The position numbers were made by a program, and so were the translations under genes. 64,000 nt of DNA. Source: Anaerohabitans sp964387285 (lineage in GTDB: Bacteria > Zhuqueibacterota > Zhuqueibacteria > Residuimicrobiales > Residuimicrobiaceae). The notes beneath the pieces were generated by a model. The model was not told where the DNA came from and ran no database searches. It worked only from the letters and a program-made list of their open reading frames with translations. Location: the NCBI GenBank assembly GCA_964387285.1, contig CAYLWO010000010.1:48087-112086 (forward strand), written 5' to 3'. Shown in pieces: positions 1 through 8,982 of the stretch (positions are counted from its first letter, which is position 1; every line of letters begins with the position of its first letter).

Positions 1-1
1 T

Positions 2-241
2 CTGAATTCTACGCATTTTGACATGATCAAAATCAAGTTCTTGGAATTATATCTGCAATCTCAGGGATTGAAATATACCAAGCTGGAATATAATGATATC
101 CCTCGTTATGTGACCGAGAAGCTGCACAAAGGTCGATCAGACAAAAGCGAAACCGGTTTTGATTATCAAAAGATATTCGAGAATTACGCTCTGCTCGAAC
201 AAGTTGTAAGCACTTATTTTGGAACAACCCTGTTCGAGTAG
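2..241 (+). CDS. 3' end of a probable sulfotransferase (partial)
   Basis: Only the last 79 codons are inside the window; the frame is already open at base 2, so the gene starts upstream of the window. The fragment has the helix-rich look of a sulfotransferase C-terminus, with an LEYNDIPRYV stretch like the 'xYEDL' segment that follows the PAPS-binding core in several bacterial families. The assignment is inferred mainly from this and from the sulfotransferase genes that follow on the same strand. No PAPS-binding loop is visible because it would lie upstream. An internal ATG at 23 has no clear ribosome binding site and is unlikely to be the true start. Confidence 0.4.
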   Translation: MNSTHFDMIKIKFLELYLQSQGLKYTKLEYNDIPRYVTEKLHKGRSDKSETGFDYQKIFENYALLEQVVSTYFGTTLFE

Positions 242-313
242 TTCAGCGGGTACATTGTTGATGTCCGTTTGAAATGCCGATGATTACGCCAAGGTGAAAG
301 ATGGAAATAAAGA

Positions 314-1297
314 ATGATCGCTGAAAAAACATCCGGCGTGGAGAAAGTAAATTCTCTCCTGGCGAATATGGTGTTGATAGGCGGGCCGCCGCGCAGCGGC
401 ACCACCTTTGCCGCCAAAAGCCTGAATGTCCACCCTTATGTGATGACCCTCATCGACGATCACGTATACGAATGTTGGGCCTTGTATAACTATCGCGATC
501 GAAGCGGTCTGGTGCAAGAACTCTCAAGCCGTCCCTTGACCGCAGACCAGGTCAAAAGCCGTTTGCGGCATCACCTGTTTGACGGCGATCACCTGGCGGG
601 CGCCGCTCCTTCCGCTAAAACCATCGGCTGTCCGGAAATGGCCCCTCGCGCCGCTCCTGCTTCGGGCAAGATGCGATCTCTGGCGGATGCCGGCCTGGTG
701 CGATATTTGTTTCCACTTGCGAAATTCTCCCAGGAATGGCGTTTGTGTTTAAAATCACCCGAGATCTCTTATGTATTGCCGCAATTGGCCGCACTCTTGC
801 CTGGAGTAAGATTTCTCCTGGCATATCGCCCGGCCGTCGAAATCGCCGAGTCCATGTACCGCCTTGGCAATCAGGTGAAACGGTTTCCGGTCTTTCACGC
901 GCGTTGGCAACAAGAGAGAGGAGAGGCCGGAGAATGGCGCCTTCCTCCCGGCATTCCTGCGGAATGGGGAGCGTTGTGGCAAGAGGCAACCGGTTTCCAG
1001 CGCTGCGTCATCAACACAGCCGCTTACCTTCGAGCTCTGGTAGATGGCGTCGCAATGCTTTCGCAAGAGCGCTTTTTCGTTTACAATCATGCCCGGTTAC
1101 GGGAGCAACCCGAGGAAACCTTTAATCAAATCGCCCGATTTCTTGCTGTTGAGGCCTCCGGCTTTCATTCGGCATTGCCCCACGTACACGGCCGGCCGCC
1201 TGCTATACCACCAGAACTGGAAAAAGAAATGGCGGCAATTGAAAAAGAACTGCATTTGAGCCGGATGGAGCAGATGCTTGAAGCCGAAACACGTTAG
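314..1297 (+). CDS. Sulfotransferase family protein
   Basis: A 327-residue cytoplasmic protein expected to transfer sulfate from PAPS to a sugar hydroxyl. The 5'-phosphosulfate loop GPPRSGTT is at about residues 24-31. A candidate 3'-phosphate site (LLAYRPAVEIAES, R172 and S180) follows at the usual distance. The start at 314 is the first ATG; a second ATG at 368 (residue 19) sits just before the beta strand leading into the loop and would leave almost no N-terminal extension, so 314 is preferred. It is followed 27 bases later by a beta-propeller-like gene and then by another sulfotransferase on the same strand. Substrate unknown; a surface polysaccharide is inferred from the neighbours. Confidence 0.82.
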   Translation: MIAEKTSGVEKVNSLLANMVLIGGPPRSGTTFAAKSLNVHPYVMTLIDDHVYECWALYNYRDRSGLVQELSSRPLTADQVKSRLRHHLFDGDHLAGAAPSAKTIGCPEMAPRAAPASGKMRSLADAGLVRYLFPLAKFSQEWRLCLKSPEISYVLPQLAALLPGVRFLLAYRPAVEIAESMYRLGNQVKRFPVFHARWQQERGEAGEWRLPPGIPAEWGALWQEATGFQRCVINTAAYLRALVDGVAMLSQERFFVYNHARLREQPEETFNQIARFLAVEASGFHSALPHVHGRPPAIPPELEKEMAAIEKELHLSRMEQMLEAETR

Positions 1298-1324
1298 CCG
1301 GCCAGGCGAGAGGCGAGCCCAAAA

Positions 1325-2299
1325 ATGATTGTTTATTTCGATACGGTTAAACGAAAGCGCCCTGTTAAAGAGGGTGGAGATTTGGTTAAACTGGATTGGG
1401 GTGAAAAAAAAATCCTTAAATCCGTCAGCGTATATCCCAGTGACCCGGATATCGACGATGATCCTAATCCCCGAGGCAACTCTCGGGGAGGAAAGGGGAT
1501 ACTGGTTTACGGGGACGAACTCGTGGTCGGCGCCTATCATACGCTCCTGGTCTTTGACCGGGATTTGCAGTTTAAACGAAAAATCACCAATCCTCTTTTC
1601 GTAAATATTCATGAGATATGCAGTGAAGGCGAAAACATATGGGTCTCTGCCACGACCATCGACTGTGCCGTACTGGTGGACCGCCTGGGCCGGACTTTGA
1701 AGACCTGGTGGCCTCGTGAAGACCCCCTGCTGCAGAGAACATTCGGATTACAGCCTATGGCGATAGACAAAAACGCCGATAACCGATTAAAATATCTCCA
1801 TGCCGAGCTGTCCACCAAAGAGCACCACACCCATCTCAACGGCGTGATTACCGGCCAAAACAAAACCTATGTCTTGTTGAACAAACTGGGAACGGTCGTT
1901 CAGATTGCGCCGGAGGTGAAAATTGCACTGCAGGATGACGATGTGCGCGGAGCACACAGTCTCAAGATATCCGGGGACGGCCGGCAAATGATCCTGTGCA
2001 GCAGTCTGCGGAGGGAGATCTTGTTTTATGATTTACCAAAAGGCCTGCTGGAGAAAAAAATCAGACTATTGGACTTTGCACCAGTGGCCCGTTTGCACCA
2101 TAAAAGTCCGGATCAACCGTTTAACCGGTCTATTTTTGTCCGCGGTCTGGAGATAATCGGCCAGGATCGAATCCTGGTGGGGATATCTCCCGCTTCGATA
2201 TTGGAAATCGATTGGCAACGCGACTGCTTGTTGGACTTTTATCAACACAGCGCCGATGTGGGCGATGCCGTCCACGGTCTGGCGCACATTAAAACCTAG
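1325..2299 (+). CDS. Probable beta-propeller protein of unknown function (sulfotransferase-associated)
   Basis: A 324-residue protein with no signal peptide. It has repeated short blocks of the form G-D-x-x-x-V-G-A, I-W-V-S-A and Y-V-L-L-N-K-L-G-T-V-V, as expected for beta-propeller blades. A histidine-rich KEHHTHLNGV stretch near residue 170 resembles the HLN motif of uncharacterised propeller families (TIGR03032/DUF4915-like) that I recall near sulfotransferase and glycan genes; that link is from memory. It lies between two sulfotransferases on the plus strand, so a role in binding or modifying the same glycan is plausible. No catalytic residue can be named. Confidence 0.5.
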   Translation: MIVYFDTVKRKRPVKEGGDLVKLDWGEKKILKSVSVYPSDPDIDDDPNPRGNSRGGKGILVYGDELVVGAYHTLLVFDRDLQFKRKITNPLFVNIHEICSEGENIWVSATTIDCAVLVDRLGRTLKTWWPREDPLLQRTFGLQPMAIDKNADNRLKYLHAELSTKEHHTHLNGVITGQNKTYVLLNKLGTVVQIAPEVKIALQDDDVRGAHSLKISGDGRQMILCSSLRREILFYDLPKGLLEKKIRLLDFAPVARLHHKSPDQPFNRSIFVRGLEIIGQDRILVGISPASILEIDWQRDCLLDFYQHSADVGDAVHGLAHIKT

Positions 2300-2384
2300 T
2301 TCGCTTTGATCATTGGTTATCGGCAGAGCAAAAAACATAAAGTGACTCTGGTCGTTCTGTCGGCTGCAATCTAATAAAAAAATT

Positions 2385-3272
2385 ATGAAATTGCCTCAAA
2401 ATCCTATTTTCATTGTCGGCTATCCTCGTTCCGGCACGACGCTGTTACAGCGTTTGCTGGTCAGCCAGCCCGGCCTGTACACGTTTCCGGAGACTCATTT
2501 CTTTAATGTTGTTGAACGCAAAATTCCCAGGAGCAAAGAGAGCGAAACAGTACCGCCGTCCGCTTTGCCCGCGGTTTTTGCGGCCATCCATGAAAAAATG
2601 GGAATCCGCTATGCTCACACAAAAACGGAGGCCATAATCCGGGAGGCTCAAGACGGCAAACTAGGCTCAAAAGCCCTGTTTGAATTTATTGTAGCCGATT
2701 ATCTTTCCAGGCTGTATCCCGGCATTGAGAACAGGTCAAATTGGCGTTGGATAGAGAAAACGCCATATCATGCAAATTTTCTTGATCGAATTCTGGATTT
2801 TTATCCACAGGCTCAGGTCCTGCATATCCTTCGCCACCCGACGCCGGCTATTTTTTCCTGTAAAAGGAAATTTCCCTTCAACAAAGAGACGCCGGTCATC
2901 GATTTGGCGCAGCGCTGGAACGTCATGCTGGACAACGTCGACCGCTTTAAAAGACAATATCCCAACCGTATCATGACGCTGCGTTATGAAGACCTGATAA
3001 CCCGGATGGAATTGGAGATGAAACAGGCAGCGGCGTTTTTAGGCATATGCTTCGACCGAGATCGATTTTTTGCTGTCAACCACGGCGATCCTGACTTGCA
3101 GAGAAAAATCATTCTTCCATCAGAACCCTGGAAGCTTGCGGACCTTGGCAAAGAATTAATCAGCACCAACGAGGAGTACAAAAGCGACGCCTTGCGCAAG
3201 GAGGCCGCAACCATTGAACAGGTAATCGGGGAGCGTCTTGAAAAAAGCGGGTACAGGCCGTTTCATGATTAG
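2385..3272 (+). CDS. Sulfotransferase family protein
   Basis: A 295-residue sulfotransferase. The PAPS 5'-phosphosulfate loop GYPRSGTT is at residues 12-19, straight after the first beta strand (IFIVG). The 3'-phosphate element VLHILRHPTPAIFSC lies near residues 145-160, with its Arg and Ser at the expected spacing. A MTLRYEDLI segment follows, typical of Sulfotransfer_1/3 families. It ends 16 bases before the convergent end of the minus-strand operon. It differs clearly from the other sulfotransferases here, so it probably modifies a different position or sugar. Confidence 0.87.
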   Translation: MKLPQNPIFIVGYPRSGTTLLQRLLVSQPGLYTFPETHFFNVVERKIPRSKESETVPPSALPAVFAAIHEKMGIRYAHTKTEAIIREAQDGKLGSKALFEFIVADYLSRLYPGIENRSNWRWIEKTPYHANFLDRILDFYPQAQVLHILRHPTPAIFSCKRKFPFNKETPVIDLAQRWNVMLDNVDRFKRQYPNRIMTLRYEDLITRMELEMKQAAAFLGICFDRDRFFAVNHGDPDLQRKIILPSEPWKLADLGKELISTNEEYKSDALRKEAATIEQVIGERLEKSGYRPFHD

Positions 3273-3288
3273 CGTTTCGGCACACGCG

Positions 3289-4539
3289 CTAGCTTTCCCC
3301 TCTGAACTTGAGATAGATTCGAAATAACCAGTTCAATCTCGCGGCAAAACCCTTCAAGGGGATCAATTTGGCGTTCAGACTTTTTACTTTTGCTCTTAAT
3401 TCTTCGACCTGTGCACGTTCATTCATCAACAACCTTTCTGCTACGCTTGCGGCATCCATGGCTTTTTGGACGGCAACCGCTCTTTCTTGTCTTTCTTTCT
3501 GTGAAAGTTCCTTAATTTTTTCCAAATAAGAGGTCAGGACTGCCATGGTTTCCGTGTTGATTTCTGACGGCCTGTCGGTTTGTTGCAAGTGCTGCAAGAG
3601 TTGTACGCTTCCCTCAAAAAGGCCGACGGGTCCTTCCATCAGGTCGAGTAGACGGTCTTCCATTGAATTATCACTGTTCTGGGGACGGTAGTTTTCCAGA
3701 ACAGTCGCAAGATCGTCAAACGAGTAACCCAGTTGGGCTGTTTTTTCTGCGCCAAGATAATCGAGATATTCTTTGGAAAAGCGCCAGATGTCGGCGTCCT
3801 GCAGGTGAAGAATCCATTTCTCGGAATGGACCGGATCGGGTTGCCTCTTTTGATAAACCGTATCCTGATCCCCGGATGGCCATTTGGGCAGATCAAAGCG
3901 GCCGTACTCGATCATCTCCTGATTAAAGCGGATTCCTGCATAATCACACAGCCGTTTAATCTCCTCCTCCGGCTTTAGTAAAATATTTTCATACTGTACC
4001 GATAATGCGACCGGGCCGAGCGCCTGAACGCCTTTTATCAAATAATCCGGGGCCTGAAGAAGGTCCTGGCGGAAAAGCCAGAACAGGTCCCGGTTTTTTT
4101 TTATCCAGGTTTGCATGATCGATGAAAACACGGCGAGCGGATTTCTGAACAGCAGAATAAATTTTGCCTTTGGGAAAAGCCCGTACAGTTCGGTTATGAT
4201 AAAATAGTAGCGTGGGGTTTTATCCAGAAAAACGGATTTTCCGGTCGATTCGAGCACACGCTGGTAGAGGTTGCCATACATGTGGCGCAGGTCGTCCAGA
4301 TACCGATCCCTGCCGTCGACGGTGAGCGACAGGAAATTGCACAAGCCGTTTAAAGCCAGATCGCTTGAATATTCGGCATCAATCCCCGTCCTTTTTAAAG
4401 AATAAATCGGATGCAGCATGAGCCAGGGTTCTGAAGTTGTATAAACATCCGGATTACAGCCCAGAATTCTTTGCAACAGGGTCGACCCGGCCCTGGGCTG
4501 CGAAATCAAAAAAACAAGATTGCTGTAATCGTTCACCAT
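3289..4539 (-). CDS. Sulfotransferase with C-terminal coiled-coil extension
   Basis: A 416-residue protein. The first 270 residues form a sulfotransferase domain with PAPS loop SQPRAGST near residues 13-20 and a 3'-phosphate element LLFRNPLAVFSS. From about residue 340 a charged helical region (ending ELRAKVKSLNAKL) is predicted to form a coiled coil, followed by a short basic and aromatic tail (RLNWLFRIYLKFRGES) that may contact the membrane. That extension is unusual for bacterial sulfotransferases and suggests it is tethered in a complex. It is the last gene of the long minus-strand operon, 8 bases after a GT2 gene. Substrate unknown. Confidence 0.83.
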   Translation of the reverse strand: MVNDYSNLVFLISQPRAGSTLLQRILGCNPDVYTTSEPWLMLHPIYSLKRTGIDAEYSSDLALNGLCNFLSLTVDGRDRYLDDLRHMYGNLYQRVLESTGKSVFLDKTPRYYFIITELYGLFPKAKFILLFRNPLAVFSSIMQTWIKKNRDLFWLFRQDLLQAPDYLIKGVQALGPVALSVQYENILLKPEEEIKRLCDYAGIRFNQEMIEYGRFDLPKWPSGDQDTVYQKRQPDPVHSEKWILHLQDADIWRFSKEYLDYLGAEKTAQLGYSFDDLATVLENYRPQNSDNSMEDRLLDLMEGPVGLFEGSVQLLQHLQQTDRPSEINTETMAVLTSYLEKIKELSQKERQERAVAVQKAMDAASVAERLLMNERAQVEELRAKVKSLNAKLIPLKGFAARLNWLFRIYLKFRGES

Positions 4540-4547
4540 CCGCTCCT

Positions 4548-5366
4548 TTATGACCGTTTCCCACGCTGCTCTTCGGCCCTGTTTATCGCATCGATATAAA
4601 GGTCGAGCTGTTTTTTGATCATGACTTTTTCATCGGCAGTGAGCAGGCCGCAATTTTTTTCAAATACCTGCCGAAGGCATTGCGCATGCAGGGAGCTCGG
4701 CGCACTGGAGAGTCCTTTGCCGTGCCGGCGATAAACGGTGCCGGCGACGCCGGTAAAATAATACTCGTACCCGGCAGCCAGGCGGATTTTCAGATCGAAA
4801 TCCTCGTACAAGGCAAGCTCGAAATCATAACCGCCCACCGCAAAGTAAAGGGATTTCAGAAAAGTGAAATTCATAGGAATCATGCAGCTGCGGCCAAAAA
4901 TGTTCGTCAGGATACTTCCCTGGAATATATTTTGTCCGTTTCCCTGGACAGTGCGTTGTCCATCGGTAGTTTCGTGAATCACATTGGAAAAAGCAATGAC
5001 ATTCTTTTCGGTTTTGACCTTGTGCTCACGGATGAGTTGCATTTCCGCTTCGATTTTTCGTACATCAACGTAATAATCATCCGCATCAAGGGTTGAAATA
5101 TATTCTCCTCGCGCCCTGAGGATGCCGGCGTGTCGGGCCCGGGCAACGCCGTTATTCTTGGTTAACAGCAGAGGAGAGATGACATCGGGATACTTTTGCC
5201 GGAACTTTTCTATGATCTGGCTGGAATGATCCGATGAATAGTCATCGACCATAACGATTTCCAGGTTCCGGCAGCTCTGTTCGATCACGCTGTGCAAACA
5301 ATCGTCCAGATATTTGGCATTGTTGTAATTGGCGATGATGATCGATACCGATGGATGCGCCGACAT
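4548..5366 (-). CDS. Glycosyltransferase family 2
   Basis: A GT-A fold sugar transferase. The N-terminal VSIIIANYNNAKYLDDCLHS strand-helix motif is characteristic of GT2, followed by VMVDDYSSDHS and the metal-binding STLDADDYY (DxD) motif. The start is placed at the ATG at 5366, which follows the stop of the upstream sulfotransferase (ending at 5368) almost directly; this places the GT2 strand about eight residues from the N-terminus. A longer reading from 5435 would overlap that gene by 68 bases. Its sugar donor cannot be told from the sequence. It probably adds one residue of the island's polysaccharide. Confidence 0.86.
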   Translation of the reverse strand: MSAHPSVSIIIANYNNAKYLDDCLHSVIEQSCRNLEIVMVDDYSSDHSSQIIEKFRQKYPDVISPLLLTKNNGVARARHAGILRARGEYISTLDADDYYVDVRKIEAEMQLIREHKVKTEKNVIAFSNVIHETTDGQRTVQGNGQNIFQGSILTNIFGRSCMIPMNFTFLKSLYFAVGGYDFELALYEDFDLKIRLAAGYEYYFTGVAGTVYRRHGKGLSSAPSSLHAQCLRQVFEKNCGLLTADEKVMIKKQLDLYIDAINRAEEQRGKRS

Positions 5367-5367
5367 A

Positions 5368-6210
5368 TCATAACCTGTAGTTGAATTTTTCGGCCAACGG
5401 ATTTGCATATTTTCCAAGCTGGTTTTTGTCGTCATCGTCCCAGTCCGCGTACTCGGGGTAAACGAGTACTTTTTTCATATTCGCCGGTTCGTTGGGATGG
5501 ATTTCGATCGCATTGATTTTCTGGCCTTGAAAACCTTTAACGACGGCGTTTGCAAGGCCGGCGGTGACGCCGATGAATTGCTGCAAACGATCGATGGCGT
5601 TCTGGTCGGAGTAAATATCCTCGATTCTGAAAACGGTGAACCGGTCGGACGCCAGACTCCGGCCAAACTCCTGTATATAGTGATTGGTTGCAAACCAGGT
5701 CCAGGCCAGTTTTTCGATCTGGCTCCTATCCTCCCAATCTTTTCGATCCGCAGCCTTGATCCGCCCCTCTTCCCAGATGGAATCGTTTTTATGCCAGCCC
5801 TTTTTTATCGCACTGACGACAAAATCGCCGGGATGTCGGATCAGGTGTATGAATTTTGATCGTTTGAACAACTCGGCCAGGGCAGGTGAAAAAAACGTCA
5901 GGCAGTGGTTCGATTCGAAGAAAATTTTATTGTTGTTGAAAGCATCCAGGATGAGCTCCATCCTGGCCGCGGCAATCATCTTGACCAGTAGCTCTTTTTG
6001 CGTCTGATGATGAAATGCATAATTCGGAAAATACTGTAAATTGGGAAAGGCTTCGTGATAGGACTGGATTTGTTCGTTTTGAGAAAGAAGCGAATGAAGG
6101 AATTTTGTTCCGCACCGTCCTGTCGATAAAACAAAAACGGGCGAATAGTCAGCGAAAAAGCGGTCAATGGTGCTTTTATCGATATGGTGAAAAATTTCAA
6201 ATTTTTTCAT
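5368..6210 (-). CDS. Sulfotransferase family protein
   Basis: A 280-residue protein. The loop STGRCGTKFLHS (around residues 30-40) is a variant of the PAPS 5'-phosphosulfate loop. IHLIRHPGDFVVSAIKKGWHKND near residues 120-142 carries the Arg/Ser pair that contacts the 3'-phosphate. The GTKFL form is seen in divergent bacterial sulfotransferases, so the fold is well supported but the substrate is not. It lies inside the operon, 15 bases after the paralogue pair and directly coupled to the downstream GT2 gene. Confidence 0.78.
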   Translation of the reverse strand: MKKFEIFHHIDKSTIDRFFADYSPVFVLSTGRCGTKFLHSLLSQNEQIQSYHEAFPNLQYFPNYAFHHQTQKELLVKMIAAARMELILDAFNNNKIFFESNHCLTFFSPALAELFKRSKFIHLIRHPGDFVVSAIKKGWHKNDSIWEEGRIKAADRKDWEDRSQIEKLAWTWFATNHYIQEFGRSLASDRFTVFRIEDIYSDQNAIDRLQQFIGVTAGLANAVVKGFQGQKINAIEIHPNEPANMKKVLVYPEYADWDDDDKNQLGKYANPLAEKFNYRL

Positions 6211-6225
6211 GGGCGATCTTTTTTG

Positions 6226-7038
6226 TCACTCGAAACTCGGGAATTGTCGCTGGGCTCCGGTATCCAGCAAATAGGAACGCAGGGCCGGTTCGAATCTTTT
6301 GTTTTCCGATTCCAGTCTGGTGAAAATGGTCAAATACTCTCGATGATTTTCCTGCAAATAATCGTCATACTCCGCTTTCCGCCAGTCAACGTCATCGCCG
6401 ATGTGAAAGGTCAGATGGAGATTGTTAAATTCTCTGAACTTTTGGGAAAAGCAAACCATATTGGCCAGCAGGGCTCTGCCGATCCATGCCGTGCCGATGC
6501 ATATGTTGCCCAGAATGAATTTCGGATAGAGAACTTTTTTAAATACAAAACAATCATAGCCCGGGTGCGACGATCCTGTCTGGGCATACATTTCCGGGAT
6601 CTGTTCGATCCGACGATAATCGGCGGATACGGTGCGTCGGTTTACCACAAAGCAATCATATCCTTTCCCGATTATTTGTGCAAGCGAAAGATAAAAATAC
6701 GGCTGCAGGGCGATATCGATGTTGGTGTAAACCAGATAGTCCGCCGGGGTCGCAGCATAAAGCAAATCGAGAATGTCTTTAATCAAAGGAAGATTTCTTT
6801 TTAATTTAAACTGTTTGATGTCGCAAATGGATCTTTTCAGAGAGCCGGCATCCTCAAACATGTCCGGAAGCGCCGTTCTCTCTTCGTTAGGACCCGGCGC
6901 AGCGTAGAGATGAATCTCAACGCCCTTGGCGAAATCGCGAGCCAGCCGCATCGTTTCCAGAGTAATGGGTTGCGCGATGTCGAGACCGGGATTTTTTCCA
7001 GCCGCGACCGGGTTTACAATATGTCCGAAAGAAATCAT
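6226..7038 (-). CDS. Uncharacterised protein, paralogue of the adjacent upstream gene (possible GT-A-like)
   Basis: A 270-residue cytoplasmic protein that I cannot assign to a named family. It is clearly paralogous to the gene at 7054-7845: both begin ISF-HIVNPV, share PLIKDIL, DYL-YTN-DIAL and GYD-FV-NRRT blocks, and share an IG-AWIGR segment and an LHLTFHIG block. The YTNIDIAL motif and the alternating strand/helix pattern suggest a nucleotide-sugar transferase-like fold, but no convincing DxD motif with known partners can be named. It sits between sugar-transfer and sulfotransferase genes, so a role in the same glycan is likely. Confidence 0.5.
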   Translation of the reverse strand: MISFGHIVNPVAAGKNPGLDIAQPITLETMRLARDFAKGVEIHLYAAPGPNEERTALPDMFEDAGSLKRSICDIKQFKLKRNLPLIKDILDLLYAATPADYLVYTNIDIALQPYFYLSLAQIIGKGYDCFVVNRRTVSADYRRIEQIPEMYAQTGSSHPGYDCFVFKKVLYPKFILGNICIGTAWIGRALLANMVCFSQKFREFNNLHLTFHIGDDVDWRKAEYDDYLQENHREYLTIFTRLESENKRFEPALRSYLLDTGAQRQFPSFE

Positions 7039-7053
7039 TTTAATGACAACGCC

Positions 7054-7845
7054 TTACAGGTTTAAAAAAAAACGGCCCGGCAGCTGCGCACGATCCAAGG
7101 GCCCGTATTTTCCGTCGAACTCGAGCAGGATTTTTTTGCATTCGCTTTTATTGTGTTCGATATAGTCCGTAAACCGGGATTGTTGCCACGCTTTTTCATT
7201 GCCGATGTGAAAGGTGAGATGGAGATCTTTAAACACTCTGAATTTCCCGGCCAAGCAGGCCATATTCGTTATCAAAATTCTGCCAATCCAGCCTGCGCCG
7301 ATGCAGGCGTTTGCCAATTCAAACCTGGAATAAAGCGAACGATCGAAAACAAAACAATCCCAGCCCTTATGGTGCTCCCCGATTTCGGCGTACATCAACG
7401 GCAGGTCGCGCACATGCCGGTAATATCCCGGTATGGTCCTCCGGTTAATAACAAAGGCATCATAGCCTTGCTGAATAATTTTTACAATCGTCAGATAAAA
7501 AAACGGCAAAAGAGCGATATCCACATTGGTATAAATCAAATAATCAGCGCTGCTATGGCTGTACAATCTGTCTAGGATGTCTTTGATCAGAGGCAATGCT
7601 CTTTTTTCCTGGAACGGTTTGATGTCTGTAATGGTCCGCGTCAGGTCGGGCAATTGTTCAAAGCTTTGGGGCAATGCAACTCGATCCTCGTTCTCAATCT
7701 GAACCGCATAGTGATGAACCTGGGCCTGGCCCTGTGAAAATTCTTTTGCTGCCGCCATGGTCGCGAATGTAATCGGTTGAGCAACCGCGAGTTCTTCATC
7801 AGGCTCTTTTGCCACAGGATTGACAATATGCGCGAAACTAATCAC
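7054..7845 (-). CDS. Uncharacterised protein, tandem paralogue (possible GT-A-like)
   Basis: A tandem duplicate of the downstream gene. The GTG start at 7845 is chosen for three reasons: it aligns with the start of the paralogue (ISFAHIVNPV), it has a GGGGAG Shine-Dalgarno six bases upstream, and it overlaps the stop of the GT4 gene by four bases (GTGA). A longer frame to 7881 exists but lacks these signs. The shared blocks (YTNVDIALLPFFYL, NRRTIPGYYRH, CIGAGWIGR) suggest a conserved active site, but the function is unknown. Divergence is moderate, so the duplication is not recent. Confidence 0.55.
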   Translation of the reverse strand: MISFAHIVNPVAKEPDEELAVAQPITFATMAAAKEFSQGQAQVHHYAVQIENEDRVALPQSFEQLPDLTRTITDIKPFQEKRALPLIKDILDRLYSHSSADYLIYTNVDIALLPFFYLTIVKIIQQGYDAFVINRRTIPGYYRHVRDLPLMYAEIGEHHKGWDCFVFDRSLYSRFELANACIGAGWIGRILITNMACLAGKFRVFKDLHLTFHIGNEKAWQQSRFTDYIEHNKSECKKILLEFDGKYGPLDRAQLPGRFFLNL

Positions 7846-8957
7846 CTTTTGCTCCCCAACAATTGATTGATCTTTGCGCACAGGCGGCTGCTGTCCGGGG
7901 CATCGGGTAACGGCGCAACAGCATCGCAGGAATCGAAATTGCGCAATGCCGCAGCCAATTCATGCAACTCTTGAAATTCGAACAACCCCTTTAGATTATA
8001 GTAGGATCGTGCGGCATGGGTATTAGCCAAAACCGGGATGCCGGCCAGGAGCATTTCACATATTCGCGTCAGAGCGCCGCTGCCGTTTTGCTGATAGCAC
8101 AAGCATGCTTTCACCTTGGCCATTATCTCATCCAGTTCCTGATCGCTCAAAGTGCCTTTAAAGGTAATGCCTCTTCCCGTCGGAACCGCATGCTCATAGG
8201 TCTTGCTGAAATATCCGCCGATGATCAGCTGAGTATCGCATTTTCCCGAGAGGTGATTCAGCCAATAGTCCGCAACATGAATGATGCCTTCCCGTGTGGC
8301 TGGATTTTGCAGGGTGCCGACCGTCAGGATGTCTTTTTTAGCGGTATGCTTGCGCTGTTCGCGAATCGCCGACAGACGCGTGCGTATCGCCTGCACCGGA
8401 TAGTAAGGCAGAAAAAAGCTCTCCAGACCTAAATTCCTCAGCAACACATCTTCTTCCCTTGAGATGGTAATCACCATCTCGCACTGCGCCAATATCTCAA
8501 GCTCCTCAATCAGCAAATCAGTCACCTTGCCTGCACGCCTTCGAACTTGAGACGGCACCAGGCTTTCGAGGTTATGACAAACCGCGATAACCGGTATTTG
8601 CATGCGTTTTAATTTTTTAAAAAGCGGAAAAAAGTAAATGGGATCGTCCAATATGGCCAGTTGTAAGCCGGCCAGCTTGCCGGAGAATCCAGCCCAAATT
8701 TTGGAAATTTTATTAAATCGGTAAACCCGGTCTTGCGTCTGCGAAGACCATTTTGTCGATCTTGAAAAGCGGTAACTGCTTTTACTCAGAAGACGATCTC
8801 TTTGTTCATCGGTCAGCCAATCGCCGCGAAAAATCGCGACAAGCTCCAGGTTCGGTAAAACGGTTCTGAAAATTTCTTCAAGTTGCAGCATCCGCCGGCA
8901 ACCGCCGCCCTTTTCGGTGCTGGGTAAAAACCTGCTGAAATAAGCCGCCTTGATCAT
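7842..8957 (-). CDS. Glycosyltransferase family 4-like protein
   Basis: A 371-residue GT-B transferase. It starts with an MIKAAYFSRFLPSTEKGGG nucleotide-sugar-type N-terminal strand and glycine loop. The middle has VITISREEDVLLRNLGLE (end of the acceptor domain) and DILTVGTLQNPATREGI, the usual opening of the C-terminal donor domain. A LAGIPVLANTHAARSYY segment matches the region following the conserved E of GT4 enzymes, although the canonical EGFG-type glutamate pair is weak here. It overlaps the downstream gene by four bases, showing translational coupling. Sugar specificity is unknown. Confidence 0.75.
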   Translation of the reverse strand: MIKAAYFSRFLPSTEKGGGCRRMLQLEEIFRTVLPNLELVAIFRGDWLTDEQRDRLLSKSSYRFSRSTKWSSQTQDRVYRFNKISKIWAGFSGKLAGLQLAILDDPIYFFPLFKKLKRMQIPVIAVCHNLESLVPSQVRRRAGKVTDLLIEELEILAQCEMVITISREEDVLLRNLGLESFFLPYYPVQAIRTRLSAIREQRKHTAKKDILTVGTLQNPATREGIIHVADYWLNHLSGKCDTQLIIGGYFSKTYEHAVPTGRGITFKGTLSDQELDEIMAKVKACLCYQQNGSGALTRICEMLLAGIPVLANTHAARSYYNLKGLFEFQELHELAAALRNFDSCDAVAPLPDAPDSSRLCAKINQLLGSKR

Positions 8958-8982
8958 GCCTAACTCTTGTACATATTCGTGT

